Shown here in pieces: positions 9,658 to 18,431 of a DNA stretch of 64,000 bases; position 1 is the stretch's first letter; each line of letters opens with the position of its first letter. This stretch comes from Paenibacillus marchantiae. Lineage in GTDB: Bacteria > Bacillota > Bacilli > Paenibacillales > Paenibacillaceae. Under the pieces are notes generated by a model, which made no database searches, was not told where the DNA came from, and worked only from the letters and a program-made list of their open reading frames with translations. Both the position numbers and the translations under genes were made by a program. The DNA lies in assembly GCF_028771845.1 (NCBI RefSeq), contig NZ_CP118270.1:5084001-5148000 (forward strand), written 5' to 3'.

Positions 9658-10950
9658 TTATTGCGATGCAAGAATATATCGATTCCATTTCTGCTGCCAG
9701 GGGACATCGTCCCAGAAAGGATGATGCGGCGCACAGTTAGAGCATAGAGTCATTCCCCAGAAGCCAAGAGCCATTCCTTTACGCAGCGCGTACTCTGCAA
9801 TGAATTTCCCAACAGGCCCCTCTTCGAATCCCGCTAACAGCGGCGTATAACCAACATATCCTTCCCCAATAACGACCGGCAAGCCAGAATGAGCCGCCCA
9901 TTCGTGAGCTTCCTCGAAGCGCATATCTGCCTTTTGCAGCATAGCCAGCTTATGTTTACTATAATTGTCGTATAAAAAAAGATCCCATTTATCCGGCTCC
10001 ACCCAGTCATGCAGATAGAGCAGCCTTAACCCTACCGGATTACCTTCCATTCTCCATTCTTGGTCGCGCGGTAGCGTATACTCTTCAAATGGAGGCGCAT
10101 CCTCCCGCAGGAGCGATTGGACAAATGAGCCGGGAAAAGGCGCCTGCTCATCATCAATTCCAGCCGCTTCGGTTAATTCATTCAATACCCCTTTGATATA
10201 GAGATGGAAATGTGCAACCTGTAAATTTCCCGCTACATAGGATTTGGGATAGGCTTCATTTAATGTATAGCTTGCTGTCATCAAAATATCCGGGTGGACA
10301 CTTCTAAGATAACCTACGGCCTCTTCAATATAAGGCTGCATGGCTTCCACCAGTGCCGGTACATTGGACGGGGCAATGCCTCGAGCGGTTCCAATCTCGG
10401 TCAGTTGCCCGAACTCCACCTCATTATGCAGCTCCGCGTAGACGATCTGCTTGTCGTATCCTTCCGCTTTTATATACCGGATAAGCTGATCCATGGATCT
10501 CGCAATAGCCATAAACCGCTCCTCCGGAGCTATGGCAGCCAGTTCATCGCGCAACCCGGGAAATGCCAGGAAGCTGGGGCTCTGCTGATATTCCCAAGAA
10601 GACAGGATGATATAACAGCCATGGGCCTTGGCCTGTCTGAACAACTCCAGCAAATGTGCATGTCCATCCAGCTGGGCGCCACCTCGGCAGTTGTACCAGC
10701 GTGTCCGCTGCCCGATCTCTCCAAGGCTGCCGAAGTATAATGGACCCGGCCGCTTGCCTTCCGCCGTGAACAATAAAAAGGGCATCGCACAGATTCGGAT
10801 CGTATTGTAGCCCCTCTCCACTGCTTCCTTAAATCTCGCCTCAAGGTCGCTATAGGGTTCTCCCGGTAAGGTCATGGTGTACCAGGAAAAATCCCACATC
10901 GTGATGGTCAGTTTGCGCGGCAACTCCCTACGCCCTACATCCATTATCAT
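9658..10950 (-). CDS. Cellulase-like TIM-barrel glycoside hydrolase
   Basis: A 430-residue protein without signal peptide, so probably cytosolic. It begins with WDFSWYTM and has a clan GH-A-like (beta/alpha)8 barrel: YNTIRICAMPF near residue 52, then strand 4 AELHNEVEFG near residue 173 with the putative acid/base Glu, and strand 7 VVIGEGYVGY near residue 360 with the putative nucleophile Glu. The pattern matches sugar-binding cellulase-like proteins rather than classic GH5 cellulases. Shine-Dalgarno GGAAGG precedes two possible ATGs (10950, 10944). It follows the DUF5107-TPR gene on the same strand after 91 bases and is probably co-transcribed with it under the divergent AraC regulator. It presumably cleaves an imported oligosaccharide. 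Confidence 0.82.
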   Translation of the reverse strand: MIMDVGRRELPRKLTITMWDFSWYTMTLPGEPYSDLEARFKEAVERGYNTIRICAMPFLLFTAEGKRPGPLYFGSLGEIGQRTRWYNCRGGAQLDGHAHLLELFRQAKAHGCYIILSSWEYQQSPSFLAFPGLRDELAAIAPEERFMAIARSMDQLIRYIKAEGYDKQIVYAELHNEVEFGQLTEIGTARGIAPSNVPALVEAMQPYIEEAVGYLRSVHPDILMTASYTLNEAYPKSYVAGNLQVAHFHLYIKGVLNELTEAAGIDDEQAPFPGSFVQSLLREDAPPFEEYTLPRDQEWRMEGNPVGLRLLYLHDWVEPDKWDLFLYDNYSKHKLAMLQKADMRFEEAHEWAAHSGLPVVIGEGYVGYTPLLAGFEEGPVGKFIAEYALRKGMALGFWGMTLCSNCAPHHPFWDDVPWQQKWNRYILASQ

Positions 10951-11041
10951 TACACCTTCCTTTTTGTTTGTAGCAATACAGGTTTATTCTCTATAATACA
11001 GCCAATGGACAATATCTCTACATCTCTTTGATGATGGAGCA

Positions 11042-14000
11042 TTAAGGTTGAAATCCTTCGCGCAGTCGTTGGGAATACCGTCTATGAACCATTGCCCCTT
11101 GATGATTAGGCTCCATTTCCAGAGCCAACTCAAGTTCGGTTCCGGCCTCTTTGTCACGGCCAAGCCCCAAAAGTCCCAATCCCCTCATGTACCGGCAATG
11201 GATTACATTTCGCCGATTCAGATCATCCTCAAATACTAGGAAATCCGGCAAGGATACCGCAAAATAGTCCATTTTGATATCGTCAAAAATATGCTTTTCA
11301 GCATAATCAATCAGTTTATTAAAACGGCGCTTAGCTTCCTTCCCGTTACGGAGCTTTAACCAGGCCAACCCTTGGTAAAAAATCATTTCTGGCGGCTGAT
11401 CGTTGTAGAACAACGCACTTGTCGGCTCGGCTAGACCCTGTGAAGCTATGGTATAACTAGCGATGGCTTCTGTTTCCCGCTGCAGACCTTCGTAAGCCAT
11501 GCCTAGATAATAATAAATATTATTCTCCTGAGTTCCTTCCAACTTACCTTCTCCCAGATTCAACGGATAGACTAATGCTTGTTGTAAATGCTGAACTGCT
11601 GCTTCATAATGACCGTTTTGCAGCGCTTGTATACCAAGCTCAGTATGAGCCAACTTATATTGCCCAGTCACTTTCCCTTCTCCACCTTCCCACGGATGGA
11701 AATTGCGCAGAGACAAGGAAGCGATTGCCTCTTGATAACGTTCAAGATTGTTTAGCAGGGATACGTATTCCACATACAGATCATCTCGCTTCTCGACCAG
11801 ATCTCGCCGCTCTTCAAGGAACTGGAGGCGTTTGTCTGTTGACCACGCAAGCTTCTTACGCAGCTGATCCAGTTCAAAGAAAATACGACCATCATCCGGT
11901 GCATAAGCAAAGGCCTGTTCAAGCGAAGCTAGGGCCGCTTGCGGATTGTTCTGTTTGTTGTAATAGGCCAGCCCCAAGTTGCGGTGTACCGTCGGAAAAT
12001 CATCCCGCAGTTCGCGGGATTTCTCCCAGCTCGCAATCGCCTCGATAGGTCGTTTTTTGTCATAATAAAAGTTTCCGAGGTAGTAATGAGCCTTGTCGTC
12101 CTTCGGGTTAGCATGAACTGCACTTACCAGCAGCTCAAGTTCAAACAACGTGTTTGGGAAACAATAGGTTGGATTGGCCAATTGTCCCTTACGACGTGCT
12201 TCTTGAGCATGTTCATGTTGTCCGATACGTTTATATAATTCAGCCAGTGCATAATGCAGCATCGGATAGACTGAATTTTCCGGGTCCACTATTCTTTTCC
12301 CTACTGCAATGGCTTCTTCATAGAAACCGCTGTCCATATAATCTGCGATGACATTCAGATAGTTGTGGGCGTCATCTCTCATCAATTGCTGTAATTCAGT
12401 CAGAATACCTTGTGCAGCATCCTTGTCTCCCATAGCTGTATGAGCCAAAGCCAACTCATTATATGCTCCAAAATCCGCAATATCCAATTCAAGGGTTTCA
12501 AGCGCATAGGCCTTTGCATTATCAATCAGACCAAGCTTGCGCAGCAGTGCGGCTTTCAGATTACGTGCTTTGTAGTTTCGTGAATTGCGGATGAGTGAAC
12601 GCTCAATCTGCTCCAGTGCCTCGGTGTACTGGCCTTTCACGCTGGAAATCTGAGCAAGTGAGAAGTACCCTGCATCCTGCCACGCTGCCGACCATACCGA
12701 TTTGTGAAAAGCAGTAAAAGCCTCCTCCAAACGGCCTTGACCACGAAGTGCTACTCCCAGCTGATAGTAGGCCTCGCTGTCATATGGGTTCGGATTTCGC
12801 CAGGTCAACCGCTCAATCGCTTTGCGGAAATACTGTTCGCTGTCTATATATAATCCACGACGAAGCAGTAAAGTTCCATAAGCTACATTCAACCGGATAT
12901 CACCGTTATCCCGCTTCAATCCTTCCAGATAGTACGCTTCAGGCTCAAACGTAGCATGCCGATATTGCTCCAGATGCTTGCCTGCCAGATACAGTTCTTC
13001 GGTCGAACGCAGTTCTTCTGGTGCTGCCAGTGGTTTAGCAGCTTCAGGAATCTGTTCAATATCCGGACGTTTCGGTTGATAGGAAATCAGCACTCTGCCT
13101 TCCCTATTTCGAACCAAAAGCTTCAGATCATGCTCCTGCTCCCCGCTCTCCAGCGGAATAACCTTCTGATATACATCTACAGGGGACAATTCAACCGTTT
13201 CCTGCAAATACCGGGTTGCCGCCCCACTCAACTCCACAACGGCATGTTCGAGTTTAGATGTTGCATATACCTTGATCACTGCCTCTCCGGCTTCAGCATC
13301 AACTTCCAGATTGATGGCTGCTTCGATGGAGGCATTTTTTACGACACCGATGTTTTTGTAAGGCATGAAATACTGGGTAAAGGTCTTCTCCTCGTAGGGC
13401 TGTAGCCAAGTGAAGTCGGGCTGATTGTCTGTGTACACTCCAGTCATAAGTTCAATGTATGGGCCATCTTCATCCGTCAATTGACGGTCCCACGCCTGAC
13501 CGAACTCCCCATTCCCCCAAGTCCATTGTTTCTTGCCGGTAGAAATATGATGATTCGCCACATGCAGCAATCCGGCCTCTACGCCGTGATCATATGCGCC
13601 GACGAAATTATAATCGGATTTATAAGCCATGTACGAAGTCGGAACCGGTATGTTCTTATACCGGGAAATATCAACGCCTTCCGAGTAATCCTGTTTGTAA
13701 TAAGTTCCGGTAGCAATAGGAAAACGCGAGACATCCCTTTTGCCATGATCAAATACAGCCGTTACGTCTGGTGGAAACACGGATTGTGTATATTCATTAA
13801 CCGCTACGGCCGGATTTGCCCACCACAGAAAGGTCTGCGGCTCAGGTGTCCGGTTGTATAATTGAGCTTGGATCTCCAAATAGGCCTTATCCGGATAAAG
13901 TTTGAAGGCTGCAGTGACTTTGGTACCGTACATCCGGTCAATCTCACTAACCCAGACTGTAGCACTGCCATCGTCAGTTGCTTCGTATTTGTATTCAACC

Positions 14001-14437
14001 GGACCAAATGTATTAGGACGGTGATGCTGGGGCCAGTTAAATTCAATTCCTCCGGAGATCCAAGGACCAGCAAGGCCCACCAGTGCAGGCTTAATGACGC
14101 GGTTATAATAAACAAAATCATAATTGTTCGTTTTATCAAGCGCACGATAGATTCTACCGCCGATTTCCGGCATGATCTCAATACGGATATATTGATTCTC
14201 CAGAATAACCAATTTGTAATTTTCATCATGCTTCACATCCGAGATACTCTCGATCACTGGATGCGGATACACACGACCGGTGCTTCCCTGATAGACTCTT
14301 TTCTCCAGAAACATCGGATTTGGGTCAGCTTCACCCGCCTCATATGTAGGTATCAACACGCTTGTCTCCCACACTTGTACCTGACTGGATCCGGTTGGAT
14401 CCGCCTCCAGCTTGTGATCCACAGCCTCATGCTTCAT
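11042..14437 (-). CDS. DUF5107 domain and TPR-repeat protein
   Basis: A large cytosolic protein of 1131 residues. Residues about 50-400 are a DUF5107 beta-sandwich: IEIMPEIGGRIYRALDKT, then GGIEFNWPQHHR, a fold related to aldose-epimerase/galactose-mutarotase-like sugar-binding sandwiches. About 480 to the end is a long array of TPR repeats (for example EAYYQLGVALRGQGRLEEAF and AHYYLGNFYYDKKRPIEAI). The ATG at 14437 has GGGAGGC upstream; a longer in-frame reading to 14689 lacks a Shine-Dalgarno and overlaps the divergent regulator. Members are found beside carbohydrate genes, and the epimerase-like domain suggests work on a sugar, but no activity is established to my knowledge. Confidence 0.88.
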   Translation of the reverse strand: MKHEAVDHKLEADPTGSSQVQVWETSVLIPTYEAGEADPNPMFLEKRVYQGSTGRVYPHPVIESISDVKHDENYKLVILENQYIRIEIMPEIGGRIYRALDKTNNYDFVYYNRVIKPALVGLAGPWISGGIEFNWPQHHRPNTFGPVEYKYEATDDGSATVWVSEIDRMYGTKVTAAFKLYPDKAYLEIQAQLYNRTPEPQTFLWWANPAVAVNEYTQSVFPPDVTAVFDHGKRDVSRFPIATGTYYKQDYSEGVDISRYKNIPVPTSYMAYKSDYNFVGAYDHGVEAGLLHVANHHISTGKKQWTWGNGEFGQAWDRQLTDEDGPYIELMTGVYTDNQPDFTWLQPYEEKTFTQYFMPYKNIGVVKNASIEAAINLEVDAEAGEAVIKVYATSKLEHAVVELSGAATRYLQETVELSPVDVYQKVIPLESGEQEHDLKLLVRNREGRVLISYQPKRPDIEQIPEAAKPLAAPEELRSTEELYLAGKHLEQYRHATFEPEAYYLEGLKRDNGDIRLNVAYGTLLLRRGLYIDSEQYFRKAIERLTWRNPNPYDSEAYYQLGVALRGQGRLEEAFTAFHKSVWSAAWQDAGYFSLAQISSVKGQYTEALEQIERSLIRNSRNYKARNLKAALLRKLGLIDNAKAYALETLELDIADFGAYNELALAHTAMGDKDAAQGILTELQQLMRDDAHNYLNVIADYMDSGFYEEAIAVGKRIVDPENSVYPMLHYALAELYKRIGQHEHAQEARRKGQLANPTYCFPNTLFELELLVSAVHANPKDDKAHYYLGNFYYDKKRPIEAIASWEKSRELRDDFPTVHRNLGLAYYNKQNNPQAALASLEQAFAYAPDDGRIFFELDQLRKKLAWSTDKRLQFLEERRDLVEKRDDLYVEYVSLLNNLERYQEAIASLSLRNFHPWEGGEGKVTGQYKLAHTELGIQALQNGHYEAAVQHLQQALVYPLNLGEGKLEGTQENNIYYYLGMAYEGLQRETEAIASYTIASQGLAEPTSALFYNDQPPEMIFYQGLAWLKLRNGKEAKRRFNKLIDYAEKHIFDDIKMDYFAVSLPDFLVFEDDLNRRNVIHCRYMRGLGLLGLGRDKEAGTELELALEMEPNHQGAMVHRRYSQRLREGFQP

Positions 14438-14564
14438 GTTAGAATTGCCTCCCTTGTCTTGATAGTTATACTGTATATTCTGGCAAGGAAGGTTCCAATT
14501 GACGAAATGCGGGAAGTGATGGATTATATTCTTATTCGGATTATGAATTATGGGGGTAACTGGA

Positions 14565-15461
14565 ATGAGTCCTGACCACATACGCAAGCGTGAAGGATTT
14601 GTAGAGCAGAAGCTATATGTACTTCCAGAATACTGGATGAAAGAACTGGAACAAGAAGAACTAACCTCTACCTTATTTATTACGGACATCGGCTATTTCT
14701 CTAATGCTCAATATCATTTCAGGGAGCGCCTGGAAGGCAGCCCCTCTCATATTTTCATCTTTTGTGAAGCGGGAGAAGGATGGGTTGAGTTGAATCATGG
14801 AGAGCGATTAATCATGCAGCAAGGAGATATGATGATAATCCCACCCGAAACTGCACATCGTTACGGGGCAATGCAGGAGAATCCATGGAGTATCTACTGG
14901 TTTCATTTCAAAGGCAGCCATTCGAATCGATTGGTGAAGATGTTTGGTTTATCTAACGCCACACTCGCTTTATCCCCAAGCGGCAAGGCCCGATTAATGG
15001 AATGGTTCCTACCTACCTATGAAATGCTGGCCGAGCGGACATATGCCCTGACTACCCATGTACATGTGGCCCAAACTACAAGACAGTTGCTCTCCGGGAT
15101 TGGCTTAAATGCCGTCAAATCGGCACAAGAGAAGAAACGTGAAACTTATCTGGAACAGGCCATTCAATACATGAATGTACATATGAGTGGCTCTATTTCT
15201 CTTATGGAGTTGGCTAATCATGTCGGGGTGTCGAAACAGCATCTGATCTTTCTTTTTAATTCTGAAACGGGCGTCGCTCCGATCGAATATTTTCTACGGC
15301 TCAAAATTCAGCGGGCAGGTCATCTTCTGGATCTTACCGAACTGAGTATTAAGGAAGTCAGCTATGCAGTGGGCATTAGTGATCCCTATTATTTCTCCCG
15401 ACTCTTCAAGAAGATTTCGGGATTCTCCCCATCCAGCTACCGGAAGATCCCGAAAGGCTAG
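14565..15461 (+). CDS. AraC-family transcriptional regulator with cupin sensor domain
   Basis: A 298-residue regulator. The N-terminal cupin-like sugar-sensing domain (about 20-170) has FCEAGEGWVEL and GDMMIIPPETAHRYGA, where the cupin His is visible. The C-terminal AraC domain (about 195-295) has two helix-turn-helix motifs, the second with SYAVGISDPYYFSRLFKK and ending FSPSSYRK. GGGGG eight bases before the ATG at 14565 favours this start over one 15 bases earlier. The gene diverges from the DUF5107 gene, so it most likely controls that gene and the hydrolase behind it. Its own terminator has been split by an insertion sequence. Confidence 0.92.
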   Translation: MSPDHIRKREGFVEQKLYVLPEYWMKELEQEELTSTLFITDIGYFSNAQYHFRERLEGSPSHIFIFCEAGEGWVELNHGERLIMQQGDMMIIPPETAHRYGAMQENPWSIYWFHFKGSHSNRLVKMFGLSNATLALSPSGKARLMEWFLPTYEMLAERTYALTTHVHVAQTTRQLLSGIGLNAVKSAQEKKRETYLEQAIQYMNVHMSGSISLMELANHVGVSKQHLIFLFNSETGVAPIEYFLRLKIQRAGHLLDLTELSIKEVSYAVGISDPYYFSRLFKKISGFSPSSYRKIPKG

Positions 15462-15503
15462 CCTTTCAAAAGTTCTTTGCCGTCTTTCCTTCATTACCAT
15501 AAT

Positions 15504-15525
15504 AAAAAACCGTTGAGTCTTTAAA
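15504..15525. terminator. Left arm of a bidirectional terminator split by the IS element
   Basis: The stretch from six A through CCGTTGAGTCTTTAA is the exact partner, apart from one missing base, of TTAAAGATCAACGG with six T at 16816-16836. The two arms are now separated by the 1288-base IS. Before insertion they would have formed one bidirectional terminator for the convergent AraC and MFS genes. Confidence 0.85.
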
Positions 15526-15572
15526 TGGGACTGCACCCCTTTTGTGAGACAGGGATCAAAACACCTTGCAAG

Positions 15573-16415
15573 TTAAGTAGCCAGTCTTCGGAAATCCATC
15601 GGAGACTGGTTATTTAGTTTTGTTTGAATTCGAATTGAGTTATAGTAAGTAATGTAGTTTCGAACGGTCTGTTCAACGATGGCCGTCGTTGTAGACATCA
15701 GATCTTCGAGGTAGAACGTTTCAGACTTTAGTGTGGAATGAAACGACTCTATGGGGGCATTATCAGCGGGCGTTCCTTTTCGGGACATGCTCATGATAAT
15801 GCCCTTTCCCTTTACTACAGCCTGGTAATTCTGGGACGTGTACACGCTACCTTGGTCGCTATGGAGCAGCATATTGCTTCGCTCTGGAATTTGATTCAAT
15901 GTATCCAGAACTAAGCATGTGTCCTGCTTGTCCGCTATACTGTAAGCGACAATTTCTCCGTTGTACAGATCCAAAATGCTTGAAAGGTACAACATTTTGT
16001 TACCAAACGGCAAATACGTAATGTCAGTCACCAATTTTTGCAACGGAGCTTCTGCATGAAACTTTCGTTTAAGCAGATGTTCCGCTGGTTGTGCCGGTTG
16101 CCCAGTCGTTTTTCGCTTCTTGATCCTCACTCGGCATTGTAATCCCTCGCACTGCATGATTCGCTGAACTCTCTTGTGATTAATTGGACCTTCTGATCGA
16201 AGTAAGGCAGTGATCTTTCGATACCCATACCGAAACTTGTGTTGAGTGCAAAGTTGGATGACTTTCTCCACTGTTGGATCTGGGCGCTTCCTCTCAACGG
16301 CTGCCTTCCAGCGGTAGTAGGTCGCACGAGCAATTCCAAGCCATGTACAAGCCTCAGATATAGTTACTTCTTCTCGAATGGATTCAATCCAGGCGATGAC
16401 GACCTCAGCTTCCAC
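15573..16415 (-). CDS. IS150-type transposase OrfB (DDE catalytic domain)
   Basis: Encodes 280 residues of the integrase-core part of the transposase, made mainly as an OrfAB fusion after a -1 frameshift. An HTH_21 region (about 45-95, with TQHKFRYGYRKITALLR) precedes the rve integrase core. The catalytic acids are visible: Asp in LVTDITYLPFG, Asp in LLHSDQGSVYTS and Glu in DNAPIESFHSTLK. The annotated start codon lies within the overlap and is probably rarely used; in the -1 frame the protein reads on from OrfA as ...LLKKVQGIGTEVEAEVV. No disruption is visible. Confidence 0.93.
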   Translation of the reverse strand: MEAEVVIAWIESIREEVTISEACTWLGIARATYYRWKAAVERKRPDPTVEKVIQLCTQHKFRYGYRKITALLRSEGPINHKRVQRIMQCEGLQCRVRIKKRKTTGQPAQPAEHLLKRKFHAEAPLQKLVTDITYLPFGNKMLYLSSILDLYNGEIVAYSIADKQDTCLVLDTLNQIPERSNMLLHSDQGSVYTSQNYQAVVKGKGIIMSMSRKGTPADNAPIESFHSTLKSETFYLEDLMSTTTAIVEQTVRNYITYYNSIRIQTKLNNQSPMDFRRLAT

Positions 16416-16717
16416 CTCCGTTCCAATTCCTTGTACTTTTTTAGCAGTTCCAATTGTTGCTTCAGGAAACGGTTTTCTGCTTTAACTTTTTCGAGCTCTG
16501 TGGAGTGACCTGGGCCTTTTCCATAGCTATATTGCTTGCCTACGGGTTGCTCCAGGCGATGAACTTCTCCTTTTCGATACCACCTCATCCACGTTTTCAG
16601 CTGTGATTCATTCCGTATCCCCAGTTTCTCCATAACTTCTTTTACGGGTACTTCTGCTAATCTCATTTCTATGGCTTTCATCTTTAGTTCCACGGGATAA
16701 CTTACTCTAGTTGCCAA
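16364..16717 (-). CDS. IS150-type transposase OrfA (helix-turn-helix)
   Basis: A 117-residue DNA-binding part of the IS3-family transposase. An HTH near residues 10-50 (KAIEMRLAEVPVKEVMEKLG) is followed by a WYRKGE linker and a leucine-zipper-like coiled coil (LEKVKAENRFLKQQLELLKK). The slippery heptamer A6G, at plus 16436-16442, lies in the LLKK codons and would shift about 85-90 residues into the protein to the orfB frame. The start is the ATG at 16717, about 100 bases inside the right end of the element, the usual arrangement. Confidence 0.92.
   Translation of the reverse strand: MATRVSYPVELKMKAIEMRLAEVPVKEVMEKLGIRNESQLKTWMRWYRKGEVHRLEQPVGKQYSYGKGPGHSTELEKVKAENRFLKQQLELLKKYKELERRWKLRSSSPGLNPFEKK
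16436..16442 (-). promoter_or_regulatory. Programmed -1 frameshift site (A6G)
   Basis: AAAAAAG on the minus strand in the orfA/orfB overlap. This is the canonical slippery heptamer of IS3-family elements, and slipping back one base gives a continuous OrfAB reading. Confidence 0.85.
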
Positions 16718-16815
16718 TGCAAAAACACCTCCAAGATGATCTCCTTATCTTACGACAAGGTTTCATTCACTTGAAGGTGTTTTAATTTGTCTCTCGTTAT
16801 GGGGTCAGTTCCAAA

Positions 16816-16836
16816 TTAAAGATCAACGGTTTTTTA
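16816..16836. terminator. Right arm of the IS-split terminator
   Basis: TTAAAGATCAACGG followed by six T; complementary to 15504-15525. It still lies at the end of the minus-strand MFS gene but has lost its nearby partner, so termination there is probably weakened unless IS sequences substitute. Confidence 0.8.
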
Positions 16837-16868
16837 TATCTAATAGGATCAATCCCTCATATTCTCAA

Positions 16869-18098
16869 TTAAAAGTTAGCATCAGACTGAGCATGCTGAG
16901 GTGTGTGATGCGATATTTTTTTAACGAGTAGGAAGTACGTAAGAATCGCAACGAGACTGGTCATTAATAAAGTGAGTCCAAGTGGGACGGCAGTGTCTTC
17001 ACCTGCGATACCAACCAGAGGAGCAACCAGCGCGCCTAAAAGGAAAGGAACAACTCCGAGTAGCGCTGCTGCACTTCCAGCCATCTTGGCTTGGCTCTCC
17101 ATCGCAAGCGGAAATGCTGCAGTAGACGTAATACCTATGGAGCAAACAAAGAAGAACAATGGAATGACCAATGCGAACAGCGGGCCATGAACTATGGTTA
17201 CCACCAAAGCTGCAACGCTTGCCGCTAGAGCAAGCCACAGTCCAGATAATAGAAGGGTCTGCTCAGGTATACGTTGTGCTAACCGACCCACAATTTGGGA
17301 ACCGATGATCAAGCTGATCCCGTTCGAAGCAAACAATATAGCAAATACAGTTGGTGTGACTCCATAAATATTTTGGTAAATAAATGGTGTTCCTGCTACA
17401 TATGCAAATACCCCAGCCGTCATGATTCCCTGTGCAAGCATATAGCCGACAAACTTGCGGTCACGTAGTAGCGTTCTGTAATTGCCCAACTGTTGTTTGA
17501 AGTTGGGAGCCATACGTCGTTCAGGTGGGTTAGACTCCTTCAAGCCCCACTTTGTCATTATTAATAAGAAAACGCCCAAAAATGAGAGTGAGATAAACAC
17601 TCCAATCCATGTCGTGAATGAAAGAATGCCACTTCCAGCGATCGGTGCTGCCAAAGGCCCTAAATTCCCTACAAGCAACAGCAAAGAGAAGAATTTAGTG
17701 AGTTCATGTCCACTGTACAGGTCTCTAGCTATCGCGCGAGAAATAACAATTCCTGCTGAAGCCGCAAACCCTTGAGTGAACCGAAACAAAATCAATAGTC
17801 CGATATTAGGAGCAAAAGCGCACGCCAAGGAGCAAATAATATAGGCTGCCATGGAGATTAACAACGGTTTACGTCTACCGTGAGCATCACTCAAAGGACC
17901 CATAACGAGCTGCCCCACACCTAGACCTAATAAACAAGCAGTAAGACTAAACTGAACAAGTGATGCACTTGTATTGAAATTCTTTGCAATCTCAGGAAAA
18001 GCCGGTAAATACATATCAATAGTAAATGGGCCTAATGTTGAAAACAAACCCAGCAACAAAGCCAGGCCAAATACATTCCAATTATTACTCTTTATCAT
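16869..18098 (-). CDS. Bcr/CflA-family MFS drug efflux transporter
   Basis: A 409-residue, 12-span major facilitator of the drug:H+ antiporter (DHA1) Bcr/CflA group. Span 1 has FSTLGPFTIDMYLPAFPEI, the family signature with the membrane Asp. The loop 2-3 motif A is GPLSDAHGRRKPLL, and motif C-like residues follow in span 5 (LGPLAAPIAGSGIL). The predicted role is export of small toxic compounds such as bicyclomycin-like or other drugs; the real substrate is unknown. The gene is alone on the minus strand and convergent with the AraC gene. Its terminator is the one split by the IS. It ends a few bases after a His/Asp-rich cytosolic tail. Confidence 0.93.
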   Translation of the reverse strand: MIKSNNWNVFGLALLLGLFSTLGPFTIDMYLPAFPEIAKNFNTSASLVQFSLTACLLGLGVGQLVMGPLSDAHGRRKPLLISMAAYIICSLACAFAPNIGLLILFRFTQGFAASAGIVISRAIARDLYSGHELTKFFSLLLLVGNLGPLAAPIAGSGILSFTTWIGVFISLSFLGVFLLIMTKWGLKESNPPERRMAPNFKQQLGNYRTLLRDRKFVGYMLAQGIMTAGVFAYVAGTPFIYQNIYGVTPTVFAILFASNGISLIIGSQIVGRLAQRIPEQTLLLSGLWLALAASVAALVVTIVHGPLFALVIPLFFFVCSIGITSTAAFPLAMESQAKMAGSAAALLGVVPFLLGALVAPLVGIAGEDTAVPLGLTLLMTSLVAILTYFLLVKKISHHTPQHAQSDANF

Positions 18099-18431
18099 TG
18101 TTGATTAAATCTCCAATTCATTACGTAATTTAGTTTATTTGAATCGTCATTACAATCCATTTAGCGTTACCTATCCCCCGTTCACACCCCACATCTATGA
18201 TCCTAACAAATTGTAACTGCCCTACTCCAGAAAAGCCACTTATTTTTCTTTCCTATTCGGAGTATAAGACATAGAGTTAACTGTAAGTCAATAGTTCGTT
18301 TAAAAGCAATCATAAAACCCCCTACTAGAGCAAATTATAGTTTTGCTCTAGTAGGGGGGGTTTAGACTATTAATGTAACTCGTGTTCCGCATTAGTATAT
18401 CAATGCATCAGCCTTGCAGTTTCCTAAGGAT
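18099..18431. other. Intergenic region with one strong hairpin
   Basis: About 330 bases without a gene. The part next to 18098 should hold the minus-strand promoter of the MFS gene; I see no clear operator. The half next to 18431 contains the terminator at 18314-18363. Confidence 0.5.
18314..18363. terminator. Strong bidirectional rho-independent terminator
   Basis: Arms AACCCCCTACTAGAGCAAA and TTTTGCTCTAGTAGGGGGG pair over about 19 bases around the loop TTATAG. It follows the universal stress gene on the minus strand. Confidence 0.85.

Larger units (their letters stand above)
15526..16813 (-). mobile_element. IS3-family (IS150-group) insertion sequence, apparently intact
   Basis: A 1288-base element with imperfect terminal inverted repeats: left end TGGGACTGCACCCC, and right end on the other strand TGGAACTGACCCC, both followed within about 20 bases by GAGACA. 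Ends begin TG and finish CA as in IS3 elements. It holds overlapping orfA and orfB with an A6G slippery site. The flanks share only AA next to the ends, so the expected 3-4 base target duplication is not clean. It sits in the loop of a terminator hairpin. Both transposase frames are full length, so the copy may be active. Confidence 0.92.

Noticed and set aside
14438..14689. 84-codon N-terminal extension of the DUF5107 protein
   Set aside because: It would overlap the divergent AraC gene, is low in protein-like features and has no Shine-Dalgarno, while the ATG at 14437 has GGGAGGC.
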